Shown piece by piece: positions 24,204 through 34,382 of a DNA stretch of 64,000 nt. Source of the DNA: Aureispira sp. CCB-QB1. Its GTDB lineage: Bacteria; Bacteroidota; Bacteroidia; Chitinophagales; Saprospiraceae. The notes beneath the pieces are model-generated. The model was not told where the DNA came from. It saw nothing but the letters and a program-made list of their open reading frames with translations, and did not search any database. Both the position numbers and the translations under genes were made by a program. Position 1 is the first letter of the stretch; each line of letters opens with the position of its first letter. Location: contig NZ_JHBV01000016.1 of the NCBI RefSeq assembly GCF_000724545.1, positions 62,001 through 126,000 on the forward strand, written 5' to 3'.

Positions 24204-26378
24204 TTAGTTGATACGCTCATCAACTATCTCTGCATTTTCTTTGATATTTTCATATACTCCAGAAGAAACCGCTTGAGAAATACGTCTTGTTACTTTTTCA
24301 CGAGCAGTTTTTACATTTGCAATTGGAGGTGCCTCATTTCTGCTAGTTACTTGTACAATGTATACTCCTGTTTTACCACCAACAGCACCAGACATTTGAC
24401 CAACCTCTGTATTAGCAGCCAAACCAGCTACTTTAGGTTCTGTTCCATCTGTCCCTACGTTGGCACTTCCGTACTGAACATTGGTTGCACTTTGTTTGAT
24501 TACGCCATATGCTCCAGCGATAGCATCCAAAGAAGTTAGAGTACCCAATTTATTTTTAACAACCTCTGTTTTCTTCTTATTACGCAAGATCGTTTCAACA
24601 TCCGCACGAACTTGAGGATCCTCAATCGTAGCCAAACCTGCATCGACTTTAGAAGACAATCCCATAACAACAAATTTTTCTGTATATCCCAATTCGTCAT
24701 TATCTACCGCATAAGCACTTCCAGTAACCTCTCCTGCTTTTGTTTCAGGAAGATGTGCCCAAGTAATAATACTAGCAGCAGTAGAATTTTTGCCCAAACC
24801 AGAAATTTCATACGCACCTTTTTCCAAACCAGTTGCAGGAGATAAAGTCAAACCTTTTTCTTTAGCTGCCTTTTTCATTTCTTCCAAGGTTCTATTGTTA
24901 GCAATGAACTCAACTGCTTCACGTTTTTTGGTCTCTGTAGTTTTGCTTGTAGGAATAATTGCCTCTTCTAATACAGCAATACGAATTCCAACTCTATCGG
25001 TCTCATATTTAGTATCTGTAATTTGAATTAAGTGTACTCCAAATTGAGTATAAAGTATTTCTAAGCTATCTTTTTCACCAGTATAGAACATATACTCTTT
25101 GAATTGAGGAACAAAGCTAACATCTTTTCCTTGCCATCCCAAATCACCACCTTTAGAGCTAGAACCATCTTGGCTAAATTGCATTGCCAAAGAATCAAAT
25201 GAAGCCGTAGGATCAGTTTCTAAGACATTTTTGATAGAATCCAATAAGATTCTAGCATTTTGTCCCGCAGTAGGATCTTCTGCACGAATCAAAATGTGGC
25301 GTGCTCTTACCGAGTCAGGCAAGTTTTTCTCTTTCACCTTCTTCAACACTTTGTATTTTTGACCTTCAACATAAGGACCAAATACCGTTCCTTCATCAGC
25401 TCCAAAAATGGAATCAATCATAGATGCAGGTGCAGGCATTTCTGTTCTAGTATAGAAGTTTGGTGCAAAGTCTCTAGTGTATTGCAAAACAACACTTGAA
25501 TCCTCTTTGGTTGTTTTCGCATCTCTCAATTCTTGAGCACGCTCTTCCATTGAAGTATAGTAGTACATAGAATCTTCGCTTGTTGGCTTCACATCAAATA
25601 CAACATACTCGATATTAGCGGTCGCTTTACGCTTGTACTGTCTAGCATGATTAGAAATGTACTCTTTCATTTCTTGCTCAGATACTTCTACCTTGTCTTT
25701 GATACTAGTGTAAGGGATACGCACATAATCAAAGTTATATCCTGTTTCTTGAAGTTTGTTCTCCATTTCTACCATCCAAGAAGGTGTGTAAATACCTTTT
25801 TCTAAAGCAACAAAGTATTTGTCTTGTAATGCTCTAGTTTTAACGCTTTTCTCCAAAGCCAACCATTCTTTTTGTTGCTCCAACAACTGTTGTTGTTGTT
25901 GCTTGTTACCACCTGCTTGTTGCATCAATGCACCTGTATTTTTATACAGTTCAATCATTTGCTTTATTTGAGGTCTATTGATTTGTCTAGTCTTAGGGTC
26001 TGCTAGACGGCTTTGAACAACAGGACTTAACAATCTAGGATCTTCACTAAGGAACAAATCTCCCATTTCAGTAGGAGTAACCAACATTCCTGCCTCGTTT
26101 GTTTTTTGAGTCAATAACTTTTCTCCAACAATACGCTCCCATACTTGGGCTTGAATTTCTTCTTGAAGATATCCAGCTCCTTTGTAATCAGAAGCATACT
26201 CCTGTACCAAGTCGTTAGAAACTTTCTCTCCATTGACGTAACCAACTGTTGCTGAGCGACCAGAAGCAGTATTTGCGCCAGGACTAATGTCCATAAATAG
26301 AAATGAAGCGACACCAACAAAAACTAATGCCATCATCACCCAACCAAATCGGTTTCTAATTGTCCCTAATAAAGCCAT
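24204..26378 (-). CDS. ppiD: Periplasmic folding chaperone PpiD-like (parvulin PPIase)
   Basis: The 724 residues have a short cytoplasmic N-terminus and one membrane anchor (about 12-31, GWVMMALVFVGVASFLFMDI), as in PpiD. A SurA-N-like helical region follows (about 45-260), with a Gln-rich loop (GGNKQQQQQLLEQQ). A parvulin rotamase domain lies near 357-455 (VRARHILIRAED, GGDLGWQGK, FGVHLIQI). The C-terminal half has a second PpiD-type helical/chaperone region. The role is assistance of outer membrane and secreted protein folding in the periplasm, which suits a genome exporting many large T9SS proteins. It is monocistronic with a possible promoter at 26509-26516. Confidence 0.93.
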   Translation of the reverse strand: MALLGTIRNRFGWVMMALVFVGVASFLFMDISPGANTASGRSATVGYVNGEKVSNDLVQEYASDYKGAGYLQEEIQAQVWERIVGEKLLTQKTNEAGMLVTPTEMGDLFLSEDPRLLSPVVQSRLADPKTRQINRPQIKQMIELYKNTGALMQQAGGNKQQQQQLLEQQKEWLALEKSVKTRALQDKYFVALEKGIYTPSWMVEMENKLQETGYNFDYVRIPYTSIKDKVEVSEQEMKEYISNHARQYKRKATANIEYVVFDVKPTSEDSMYYYTSMEERAQELRDAKTTKEDSSVVLQYTRDFAPNFYTRTEMPAPASMIDSIFGADEGTVFGPYVEGQKYKVLKKVKEKNLPDSVRARHILIRAEDPTAGQNARILLDSIKNVLETDPTASFDSLAMQFSQDGSSSKGGDLGWQGKDVSFVPQFKEYMFYTGEKDSLEILYTQFGVHLIQITDTKYETDRVGIRIAVLEEAIIPTSKTTETKKREAVEFIANNRTLEEMKKAAKEKGLTLSPATGLEKGAYEISGLGKNSTAASIITWAHLPETKAGEVTGSAYAVDNDELGYTEKFVVMGLSSKVDAGLATIEDPQVRADVETILRNKKKTEVVKNKLGTLTSLDAIAGAYGVIKQSATNVQYGSANVGTDGTEPKVAGLAANTEVGQMSGAVGGKTGVYIVQVTSRNEAPPIANVKTAREKVTRRISQAVSSGVYENIKENAEIVDERIN

Positions 26379-26508
26379 CTTTTATCTGTATTTTAACCTT
26401 GTTTGATGCGCCAGAACTGTTCTGAGCGCCTTTTACGATTCTTTTTAAATATTGGTTTGATTTATTCCTTTTTGTATTAAGTACTCTTTTCCAAAAAGGA
26501 AAACGGCA

Positions 26509-26516
26509 CAAAAATA
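26509..26516 (-). promoter_or_regulatory. Possible promoter -7 element for ppiD
   Basis: The minus strand reads TATTTTTG, fitting TAnnTTTG, in an A/T-rich region. The leader to the ATG at 26378 would be about 125 nt. No -33 element at the expected spacing was found. Confidence 0.4.
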
Positions 26517-26719
26517 CATTTTTTTATGAAAAAAAGCTGAATCTGTCCAATTCATTACGCTTTTTTTTTCTTTTTGTGTAAGGAGTTCATATTTCTCTCT
26601 GTTAATTTAATCCATTAAACCCCTATTTTTACCTTCAAACAATCCACAATCTCTTGTCCTAAAATAGCTATGCTTCGTTTCTTAGCAGGTTTATTTCAGG
26701 AGCATACCTCAACAAAAAC

Positions 26720-26746
26720 GCTGAGTATTAACAACTAATACTCAGC
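26720..26746 (-). terminator. Terminator after the 1760-aa T9SS gene
   Basis: GCTGAGTATTA (26720-26730), loop ACAAC and TAATACTCAGC (26736-26746) form a perfect 11-bp stem. GTTTTTG follows on the minus strand. It lies 41 nt past the stop codon. Confidence 0.8.
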
Positions 26747-26786
26747 ATTCTAAACCAAAGTAAATTCTATTTCCTACAAATTACTT

Positions 26787-29700
26787 TTACGATTTTGAAA
26801 TCGTTAGTTTAATGTTTTTGTGTATAAACGGACTACTTACTTTTACAACATAACTACCACTTGGCAAGTGACTTAAATCCATTTTTATTCTAGAATCATT
26901 ATCAACCGAGCGATGGTGTACTTTTTGTCCAATGCTATTAAACACCTCTATATCCATTTTTTCTGAACCAACTTTGCCTGTAATGTCAATCCAAACTTTG
27001 CCTTGTGACGGATTCGGATAAATAACAACAACTTGCTCTTTAGGCTCTACCACTAATGCCTTAATAGAACTATAACTTATTGTTCCATCAATATCTATAG
27101 TTTTAATACGGAAATAGTGGACTCCACTGACCAAGTTAGGTTCGGTATGTGTGTACTCTTTTGTATTATTGCCATTGACAGTAGCAATTTTTTCATAAAC
27201 CAAACCATTGCTCTTGTTTGACAAAGCTCTTTCTACTTCAAATCGTACATTTTTATTCTGATCCTCTGTTTTCCAAGTCAATAAAGCATCTTGCTCTTCT
27301 ATTAATTCTGCCTCAAAAATCATAAATTCTACAGGTAATAATAAGGCAGAATAGTTGGTAGCAGATTCCGCACAAATACACTGTGTATTACTAGGACGGA
27401 TAATCGCTGCTAATCCTGTTCTATTGCTACAAGGATAAGAGCTGTTAACAACAAAATTAGTTGTTTCTTGAATCGTCTGTCCATTAGCGATAGGAGTTGA
27501 TATCGTGGCATTTCCGATAGAGGCTCCAATAGGATTGCCTGCTCCATCAATACAATAATAACTAACTGCTGTCCCCGCTGGAGCATCTAACCCATTATTG
27601 GTAATCTCTTGAGAAACAGTATAAGTTTGAGTCGAGCCTGTACTAAAAGAACGACCAGTCAAATTACTAATCGCCAAATCTGGTTTTTCGACAATAGCCA
27701 ACTCATCCGCTTCTCCTGTAATAATTTTAACAGGACCACAAGGGGTGCCTAGACAATTTATATTCCCAGCAACAACGTAACTATTGACTTCTAACTCTTC
27801 ATTGTTAGAACAGAACCCAGTAGATCCCTCTATTCCAAATGTGTAATCCAATGTAGTACCTGATGTGATTCCCGATGGATATGGAAAAACTAGCCTTGGT
27901 CTTCCATTAGTGGTATCCAAAGAAATTCCACTAGGACAAGCACTACTACTACAACTATAAGAGCCAGGAACGTATGTGGTTCCTAATGGCAAAAAGACCT
28001 CTGTTGTATCATTAGAAGTAGTCGTATCTCCAATAATTGTTGTTTGAATTCGAATTGTTGTCATTGCAGAACAATCTTGTACTCGAATAGGGCTTGGAGA
28101 CACGGTAGTTCCTGTATATGCGTTATATGGTGCCACAGCTCCATTGATTTCGATCTGATTGGTTTTTACCCTCACTGCATTCCCCACGGCAGGATTTCCA
28201 CAAGGTTGGCTTCCTCGTACAGAAAAAGACATCGAAGAATTGGGTGAAAAATCACATGTAAATTGTACGTCTAAATAAACAGTAATAAAACGTTCGTTAT
28301 TAATGGCGGCATTGGCCGTTCCTTTGATACTATTGTTGTTAGCTGCTATCCTCGTATGATTCGAAAGGTTGACATTGGCTAAATTAGCCGCTATTGTTGG
28401 TGTTAACACTTCTATATTTCCAGAACCTCTAGGATATTCTACCCCTATTCTCGAAAAAGATACCCCTGTGACTCCTCTTATATCAAGCATTGGATTTCTT
28501 AAGTCTGCTAATTGAGCACTGCTTATTTCAATGATATAGGTAGTATCGGTACAAAGATCTTGTGGTGTCACTGGCTGAGTAAGAATATTAACTTGAACTT
28601 CTGAGGCACGAGGCTCTAAAAATAGATCAATTGATCTATAACAAGCGCTAGTAATCGACTCATAATCCGAAGGATAAGCTTGACAATCCCATCCATGATT
28701 CACTGCCAATACCTGATTCGAACAATTTGTATATGTTGCATAGATTCGATATTCTTGGCACGTATTTCGGTTTAAACCGCCCAACTCTACGATAATCGAG
28801 TCGTTGGATTCTGTATAAGCAATTGCGACCTCTGCCCCAGTTGTAATATTATAAATTGCCTCTACCTTAATATCGGCATGAGCAGGGATCGTTAGCCAAT
28901 TGTAATCTACATCAGCATTACTTGTTGTATTACACAACTCAATATCCCAAGAAACGGTATCTTGTGTACCATTTACGGTTGGGGTCAATGCCTGAAAAGA
29001 CCAAGTAGGTGGAATAAACCGAAGCGTTGCTGTTCTATAATTCTCTCTATTTCGATGTACAGTAGGGTCTGGATGGTAAGCAAACTCCTTGTAATAATTC
29101 CAAGCCTGCATAGTTTGCAGCGTTGGTGTCTCACAGTTCCCCATAATATTGGCTCTAAATGGAGGATAGTACGTTCCTCTTTTATCTCGATCACTATAAC
29201 CAGTGGTAGGTCTATACATTGTCACAGTATCACCACTAATTCGATTGGGTAATATTGTAAATCCAGGGGCATTGGACCATGAAAATTGCGTCCCAGTATA
29301 TCTATAATTTGGAATTACAAATTTAACAGAGTCCCAATGAGAAGGCGGTCTATACTCGTTAGGATGATCATCTCCTGTAAATGCGCTGTGTGTAAAGTAA
29401 ATCAATGGTGTTACTTCGTTACAATGGCTAAACGTATATGTTCCATTGGCGCCCCAACCAAAGCTCACCTTCTCGTACTGCCCAATATCTCCCAAACTAT
29501 CACAAGCCATTGCCGTACCATTACTCAATAGCGTCGAAAACTTAGCCCTAAATGGGGTAATAGAATGTGGTACCTGTGTTCCAAAATTTTCACCAACTAC
29601 AAATCGAGCCTTTACTAAAACCGTATCTGTTGTATAGATACTAGAACCAACATCTCCTCCAAATAAATAAGTCGCACCAATAGAATCTTTGTATTTGGAC

Positions 29701-32069
29701 AGATCCATGGTGTATTCATAATTTTGTCCTCCTACACTTGTCAGATTTGCGGGCATTCCATCCAGTACAAAGCTTTGAAACCCTGTTCCAGATGATACAT
29801 CATTAATCAAAATCTCTCCTCCTACAAACGTAAGAAAATCAGTTCCTCCACTACTTGGTGTTAGGCTTAAATTTAAAAGCAGACTACCTACAGCTGTATC
29901 TTTAATAATAGCATTGGCTTGCACCAACATGGTATCGTACGGGTTATAAAATTTTGTTTTATGTATTGCAGGATCTAAAGTAACGAATGCAGTTTTAGTA
30001 TTGTCGGTATAACCTGGCGTAGTTCGACTGGCATCAAAGGAATAAATGAGCGGTCCGTTACAATTGCTAGGACAATGGGTTAGCATATTGGATAAAGTAC
30101 CACAATGTACTTCTCTATAAAAACAGGTATCTCCTGGTGTTCCACAAAAGTAATGAGTCGTATAAGGAATATTTAAGACAGCAGGATCGGTATAACTCAA
30201 ACAATCAAAATTGAGTGAAAAATGCAGTGTGTCGTATACATATCGATCCAATGTATACGTCACTACGTTTCCAGCTTTTGTAATCGTAGGATTGTATGGC
30301 AACAATTCACTATCTAGGTTGGCAATTGTGCTAAGCGCATTGGACGTATCCACTCCATTTGGTAGCGTTAAACTAATTGACCACTTTACTTGAGAGCCTG
30401 TAAACATAGACTCTCCTCTACACTGATACCCATTGTTATAAAAATGAGGCATAATACCAACAACAAAATCTTGCCCATCAAACACGTCTGATGGTGTTGC
30501 TATAAAAGTACTATTGAGGTAGTTTCGAATAATATTGCGGTATCCCAAGTCTCTGCGAACAGGTGTTCTATCTTGCTGACATTGATCTTTAAAAGAAACA
30601 TCAAAATATTTATGCTCCCAACTTACATAATTATAATAATTGCTAGTTCCACAATTATCTCTAATCGACAACCAATAGTCGAACGATATTTCAAAAGAAG
30701 CTCCAGGAGCCAAATCATCATAAAATCCATCATTGTCTAAATCTTCCAAGCCCCCAGGTCCATCAGGATCAAAGGTCAATCGATCTTGAATCAAAAAAGA
30801 CGCCGTTCCAAAACCAGCATCATTGGCACTATTGTTATAATACGACAAAGCAGAATCGCTAACCGTATTGGTTCCTATCCTAAAGTTGCCCCAGTACCTA
30901 GTATCATTCCTATTCGTTCCCCATAACGTATTTACTGCTGATGTTGCCAAAGGACCGTTATTAGCACCTAAACCAAAAACAATAGCCACATCAAATGCAA
31001 TCGAACCACCTGCTGGATTGGTAGGGCTTGCAGTATTGGTGATTCGAATGGTATGTTCTATCGTATCACACAACTCAGGTGCCGTAGCACCACCAACTTC
31101 TACTAAAGAGAGTGCTGGAGCTCCACCGATAAATGTTATTGGTCCCACTTGTGGCGTCGCTGTCTGACAGTATTCTAGATTGGTACACCCCCATCTAGCA
31201 TGGTGCTTAATTACCACTTCTTCGCAAGCTGTTGTTGAGAATGTTTCGGAAAAAAGAATATCTTCACCGTTTTCAAAGCAATTGTTTCCATTTCCTACTG
31301 CGCCGTTAAACGGTGCATTGTTAAGATTAATTGCATAGAATAGTGTATCAGCAGTACTAGTTCCATTAGCTACAGTAGCTATAGGTGTCAATGGATTCGC
31401 TCCAAAACTAAGTTGATAATTGCTAACATCTCTACCAACAACTACAAAATGCTGAAATCTTTGAATGCAACTATTTCCTCCTTGACGAACAGTTACGTTT
31501 CTAGTTTCTGAGGTATTTAAGGTTGTATTGACATTTTGGATTGCTAAGATACTCAAAGAGGCAAAATCAATGTTATAAACACCATACGTAGTGTCGCTGT
31601 CTGCCCCTGTTTCTACGACATTATTGTCTTCGTAAGAAATTGCTATGCTGTCTTTAAAGGCTCTTCCTGCTAATGCATGAGCTACTGAAGGACAAGATGC
31701 AATTCGAGATACCGTAAATGTTACTTGGTCTCCCACTCCCCATAAGTTGGCAGGGCTTGCACCATTGTTAATTGCAAAAACTGGATTTCGCAAATCACTA
31801 ATATTAACTTCTGAAATGGTGTATGCTCCTGCTCCTATATTAACAGAACCTGCTACATAAGAAATGCCAAAAGGCATTGCTAATTGAATCTGAAAATTAT
31901 TTAAAGTCGATGTTTTTGCTGTAATCGTGTATGTTCCATTAGAAGCACCTTGACAAACTTCTACATCATTACAAGACTGATCAACACGGTAGCCGGAGGT
32001 ATTTAACTGTCCGTAACTGTTCATTACTCTGAGCAGTAATAGGACAAGAACTAAGGTTGTAAATTTCAT
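26787..32069 (-). CDS. Giant T9SS type A secreted surface protein
   Basis: The start is placed at 32069, where a normal signal peptide begins (FTTLVLVLLLLRVMNSYGQ); an in-frame ATG at 32105 adds only 12 non-signal residues. The product has 1760 residues. Most of it is beta-sandwich-like sequence with DUF11-type character (LANVNLSNHTRIAANNNSI; IEGSTGFCSNNEELEVNSYV) and scattered paired cysteines. Near the C-terminus a FnIII-like segment (LLTWKTEDQNKNVRFEVERA, SGVHYFRIKTIDIDG) precedes the T9SS type A sorting domain (VVVIYPNPSQGKVWIDITGK to the end). It should be an extracellular adhesin or structural protein; ligand unknown. It is transcribed alone with its own terminator. Confidence 0.88.
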   Translation of the reverse strand: MKFTTLVLVLLLLRVMNSYGQLNTSGYRVDQSCNDVEVCQGASNGTYTITAKTSTLNNFQIQLAMPFGISYVAGSVNIGAGAYTISEVNISDLRNPVFAINNGASPANLWGVGDQVTFTVSRIASCPSVAHALAGRAFKDSIAISYEDNNVVETGADSDTTYGVYNIDFASLSILAIQNVNTTLNTSETRNVTVRQGGNSCIQRFQHFVVVGRDVSNYQLSFGANPLTPIATVANGTSTADTLFYAINLNNAPFNGAVGNGNNCFENGEDILFSETFSTTACEEVVIKHHARWGCTNLEYCQTATPQVGPITFIGGAPALSLVEVGGATAPELCDTIEHTIRITNTASPTNPAGGSIAFDVAIVFGLGANNGPLATSAVNTLWGTNRNDTRYWGNFRIGTNTVSDSALSYYNNSANDAGFGTASFLIQDRLTFDPDGPGGLEDLDNDGFYDDLAPGASFEISFDYWLSIRDNCGTSNYYNYVSWEHKYFDVSFKDQCQQDRTPVRRDLGYRNIIRNYLNSTFIATPSDVFDGQDFVVGIMPHFYNNGYQCRGESMFTGSQVKWSISLTLPNGVDTSNALSTIANLDSELLPYNPTITKAGNVVTYTLDRYVYDTLHFSLNFDCLSYTDPAVLNIPYTTHYFCGTPGDTCFYREVHCGTLSNMLTHCPSNCNGPLIYSFDASRTTPGYTDNTKTAFVTLDPAIHKTKFYNPYDTMLVQANAIIKDTAVGSLLLNLSLTPSSGGTDFLTFVGGEILINDVSSGTGFQSFVLDGMPANLTSVGGQNYEYTMDLSKYKDSIGATYLFGGDVGSSIYTTDTVLVKARFVVGENFGTQVPHSITPFRAKFSTLLSNGTAMACDSLGDIGQYEKVSFGWGANGTYTFSHCNEVTPLIYFTHSAFTGDDHPNEYRPPSHWDSVKFVIPNYRYTGTQFSWSNAPGFTILPNRISGDTVTMYRPTTGYSDRDKRGTYYPPFRANIMGNCETPTLQTMQAWNYYKEFAYHPDPTVHRNRENYRTATLRFIPPTWSFQALTPTVNGTQDTVSWDIELCNTTSNADVDYNWLTIPAHADIKVEAIYNITTGAEVAIAYTESNDSIIVELGGLNRNTCQEYRIYATYTNCSNQVLAVNHGWDCQAYPSDYESITSACYRSIDLFLEPRASEVQVNILTQPVTPQDLCTDTTYIIEISSAQLADLRNPMLDIRGVTGVSFSRIGVEYPRGSGNIEVLTPTIAANLANVNLSNHTRIAANNNSIKGTANAAINNERFITVYLDVQFTCDFSPNSSMSFSVRGSQPCGNPAVGNAVRVKTNQIEINGAVAPYNAYTGTTVSPSPIRVQDCSAMTTIRIQTTIIGDTTTSNDTTEVFLPLGTTYVPGSYSCSSSACPSGISLDTTNGRPRLVFPYPSGITSGTTLDYTFGIEGSTGFCSNNEELEVNSYVVAGNINCLGTPCGPVKIITGEADELAIVEKPDLAISNLTGRSFSTGSTQTYTVSQEITNNGLDAPAGTAVSYYCIDGAGNPIGASIGNATISTPIANGQTIQETTNFVVNSSYPCSNRTGLAAIIRPSNTQCICAESATNYSALLLPVEFMIFEAELIEEQDALLTWKTEDQNKNVRFEVERALSNKSNGLVYEKIATVNGNNTKEYTHTEPNLVSGVHYFRIKTIDIDGTISYSSIKALVVEPKEQVVVIYPNPSQGKVWIDITGKVGSEKMDIEVFNSIGQKVHHRSVDNDSRIKMDLSHLPSGSYVVKVSSPFIHKNIKLTISKS

Positions 32070-32643
32070 ATTATATTTAGTATTTAAAATGGGGTAAATA
32101 TTCATCTCTAAATATCAATTAGAACAATGCTTTTTCTATTGATTATAGAGATATTTGTCTTAGAATCATTAACTTTTAGTATCTATCTTATTCATTTGTT
32201 ATCAGCTGCTTATTTATATTAATTTTAACACATCCACCTAGTAAAGCATTAAATTTTAACACAATTCACACAACCAACAAAATCATAAACATCTAACTAT
32301 CAGCAAAATACAGGGCTAAGATTTATATTTTTTCATTCTTTGGTAACAAAAAAACATACAAAACTAACATTCTTTCTCTTAGTAAAAAACAAAAAATGAT
32401 AGAATAATTGTTAAATTTCTGTACACCACAAAAACACCCCACAAATGTGGTTTGAAAAACTACTAAATTGATGAAACCTTCGATGATATCTAATGTCTAG
32501 AGATATTTAACCTAGACTTGGCTAATCATTAATTTTATATTCCATTATAGGAAGTTTTTTTTACCTTCTTACTCCTAAAAGTTAGCCCCTTGTTCTAATG
32601 CAATTAAATTGATTATATGATTTAACTCTAGTCAATAAAAAAA
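32070..32643. other. Long A/T-rich intergenic region upstream of the giant T9SS gene
   Basis: About 570 nt contain no gene. A minus-strand TAGTTTTG at 32366-32359 fits the -7 consensus, but the leader would then be about 290 nt and no -33 element is clear. Nothing else could be supported. Confidence 0.5.
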
Positions 32644-32676
32644 GTATCCCTGCAACACAACTGGTCACAGGGATAC
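32644..32676 (-). terminator. Terminator of the efflux operon
   Basis: GTATCCCTG (32644-32652) and CAGGGATAC (32668-32676) form a perfect 9-bp stem with a 15-nt loop. Seven T follow on the minus strand (A 32637-32643). It begins 26 nt after the membrane-fusion gene stop. Confidence 0.85.
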
Positions 32677-32701
32677 TTTTTAGCAGATAACGTAGCTATT
32701 C

Positions 32702-34045
32702 CTATTGGCTACTTTTTTTATACAACTCTTTTTCTTCTACTACTTCTATTTTGGTACCGTCCTCTAAAGTCTTAGAAATCGCATCGTAGGGAGCTTTTAC
32801 CAAAACTTCGCCTTCCTTTAAACCAGATTTAATTTCTATAAAGTTGTCGTTTTGAATACCAGTAGTTACTTGACGCATGGTAACCGAATCTCCCGTTTGA
32901 ACAAAGACGTACTCTTTAATTTTCTCTTCCTCTTTTGGGGTTGAATTAGGAAGTACAGTTTCTTCCTCTTCTTCTCTAGCTGTTACAGCAGCAACAGGAA
33001 CCGATAGAATATTAGTTGCTGTGTTTGTTTTTATTTCTGCTGATGCCGACAAACCTGCTCTAAATGGCGAGCGATCTGATTGTGTATCCAAATCCTTATA
33101 AGAATCTTCTAACATCAAAATACGCACCTCAAAATTAGTTACCTGATCAGATGTTAGTTGAGCTGTAGAAGTCAATGCATTTAACCCCGTAGCAGTATTG
33201 GCTATTTGTGTGACCACCCCCAAAAATTTGCGATCAGGATAAGCATCCAATTCAACATCAGCACTATCACCAATTGCTGTATTTAGGATGTCCCGTTCAT
33301 TGACATCTACACGTACTTCTACTGTTTTTAAGTTTGCAATTTTAAGAATAGGAGTTCCTGCCATTTGAGCAGTTCCAACTACTTGCTCCCCTTGCTTTTT
33401 GTACAATGTAGATACGACACCATTGATTGGCGCATAAATTCTAGTTTGTGACAAATTTTTCTTTTGCTCTTTTACCGTAGCTTCTGCGCTTTTAACGGAG
33501 AATTCCGCAGCCAAAATATTTTGCACGGCTGCTTCTATATTCGCTTTTGAGGTATTGAATGTTGCTTCTGCGGCTTCAAATTCTGCTTTAGAAATAACCC
33601 CTTCTTGGTACAACTGTTTATTGCGTTCATAAATAATCCGAGTATTCTCAAATTGCGCTTCTAACTGTTTCTTTTGAGCTTTTGCTGCTTCCAATTGAGC
33701 TTTAGAACCATCAGTAGCAGCCTCAGCTCGTTCGACAATAGAAACCAGTGCTTCTGGGTCTACTTTTGCCAGCAATTGCCCTTTTTTCACCAAATCCCCT
33801 TCTTCTACATATAATTCAATGATTGTTCCAGAGACATTGGATGTTATTTCTAACTCTGTAGCAGGAAAAAGCTTACCGCTAGAATAAACAGTTTCTACAA
33901 TTGTCCGCTTTTGAGCGGCTTCGACAGCTACTTTTTCTACTTCATCTTTTGAATTTTTCATTCTATAATAAGTAGCAGCTGCAACTATAACAATTAGTAT
34001 TAATAAAATATACCAGCCTTTCTTGCTCTTTCTTTTTGTTGTCAT
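32702..34045 (-). CDS. Membrane-fusion (periplasmic adaptor) protein of an efflux pump
   Basis: The 447 residues start at 34045 (an in-frame ATG at 34069 adds eight residues). One N-terminal membrane anchor (GWYILLILIVIVAAATYY) leads to the barrel-sandwich/lipoyl halves (SSGKLFPATELEITSNVSGT, EEGDLVKKGQLLAKVDPE). A long alpha-helical hairpin follows (about 105-195, rich in Ala/Glu/Lys), then the second lipoyl half (TRIYAPINGVVSTLYKKQGE) and beta-barrel. This is the HlyD/MacA/RND adaptor architecture, bridging an inner membrane pump to a TolC channel. The tolC-like gene lies upstream in the same direction after 337 nt. A pump gene is not adjacent; MacB-type ABC or RND remain open. Confidence 0.92.
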   Translation of the reverse strand: MTTKRKSKKGWYILLILIVIVAAATYYRMKNSKDEVEKVAVEAAQKRTIVETVYSSGKLFPATELEITSNVSGTIIELYVEEGDLVKKGQLLAKVDPEALVSIVERAEAATDGSKAQLEAAKAQKKQLEAQFENTRIIYERNKQLYQEGVISKAEFEAAEATFNTSKANIEAAVQNILAAEFSVKSAEATVKEQKKNLSQTRIYAPINGVVSTLYKKQGEQVVGTAQMAGTPILKIANLKTVEVRVDVNERDILNTAIGDSADVELDAYPDRKFLGVVTQIANTATGLNALTSTAQLTSDQVTNFEVRILMLEDSYKDLDTQSDRSPFRAGLSASAEIKTNTATNILSVPVAAVTAREEEEETVLPNSTPKEEEKIKEYVFVQTGDSVTMRQVTTGIQNDNFIEIKSGLKEGEVLVKAPYDAISKTLEDGTKIEVVEEKELYKKSSQ

Positions 34046-34064
34046 TGCTTTATAAACTTGCGAC

Positions 34065-34102
34065 CTCACGAAGTACCACGTAGTAGCAACACAGCCAACT
34101 AA
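34065..34102 (+). repeat. Dispersed intergenic repeat (CTCACGAAGTACCACG family)
   Basis: CTCACGAAGTACCACG followed by TAGTAGCAACACAGCCAACTAA. The first part recurs on the minus strand at 48726-48751, and CTCACGAAGT recurs at 34349-34358 (+) and 39766-39775 (-). The second part recurs at 11053-11081 and 23231-23260. All lie in gene gaps. Confidence 0.55.
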
Positions 34103-34213
34103 GCAATTTTACAAAGCAAGCTAATGCGGTTTTCCCACGAAGTAATAATAAAAGGTGTCCCTTATAATAACTCACCTTAGAATTGGCAAACTATTATTTT
34201 AAATGTGGTTTAT

Positions 34214-34279
34214 TTAATTTAGTAGTTCGTTGATTTTTTACTTTTTCACCAAAAAAGATAAAAAATCACATTTATATTA
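34214..34279 (+). repeat. Dispersed A/T-rich intergenic repeat (TTTAGTAGTTCGTT family), copy 1
   Basis: TTTAGTAGTTCGTT is followed within 10 nt by ACTTTTT, then ACCAAAAA, GATAAAAAAT and ATTTATATTA. The same series occurs in reverse complement at 50565-50620. Both lie in gene gaps. A block ATTAGTTTGATAA close to it occurs in the same orientation at both loci, so the element is mosaic. Confidence 0.5.
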
Positions 34280-34382
34280 GTTTGATAATCAAAATTATAA
34301 CACAAAACGCAACAAATACACAACTTGTTGATTATCAACTGCGCAGCACTCACGAAGTAAACTAATAAAGTTTTTCAACGAA

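Larger units (their letters stand above)
26379..26786. other. Intergenic region with ppiD promoter and upstream terminator
   Basis: This 408-nt gap holds a possible ppiD -7 element (26509-26516) and the terminator of the next gene (26720-26746). Otherwise it is A/T-rich with no open frame or structure that could be supported. Confidence 0.6.

Noticed and set aside
32350-32370. TAGTTTTG as the promoter of the 1760-aa gene
   Set aside because: A leader of about 290 nt and lack of a -33 element make it too weak to list as a promoter feature of its own.
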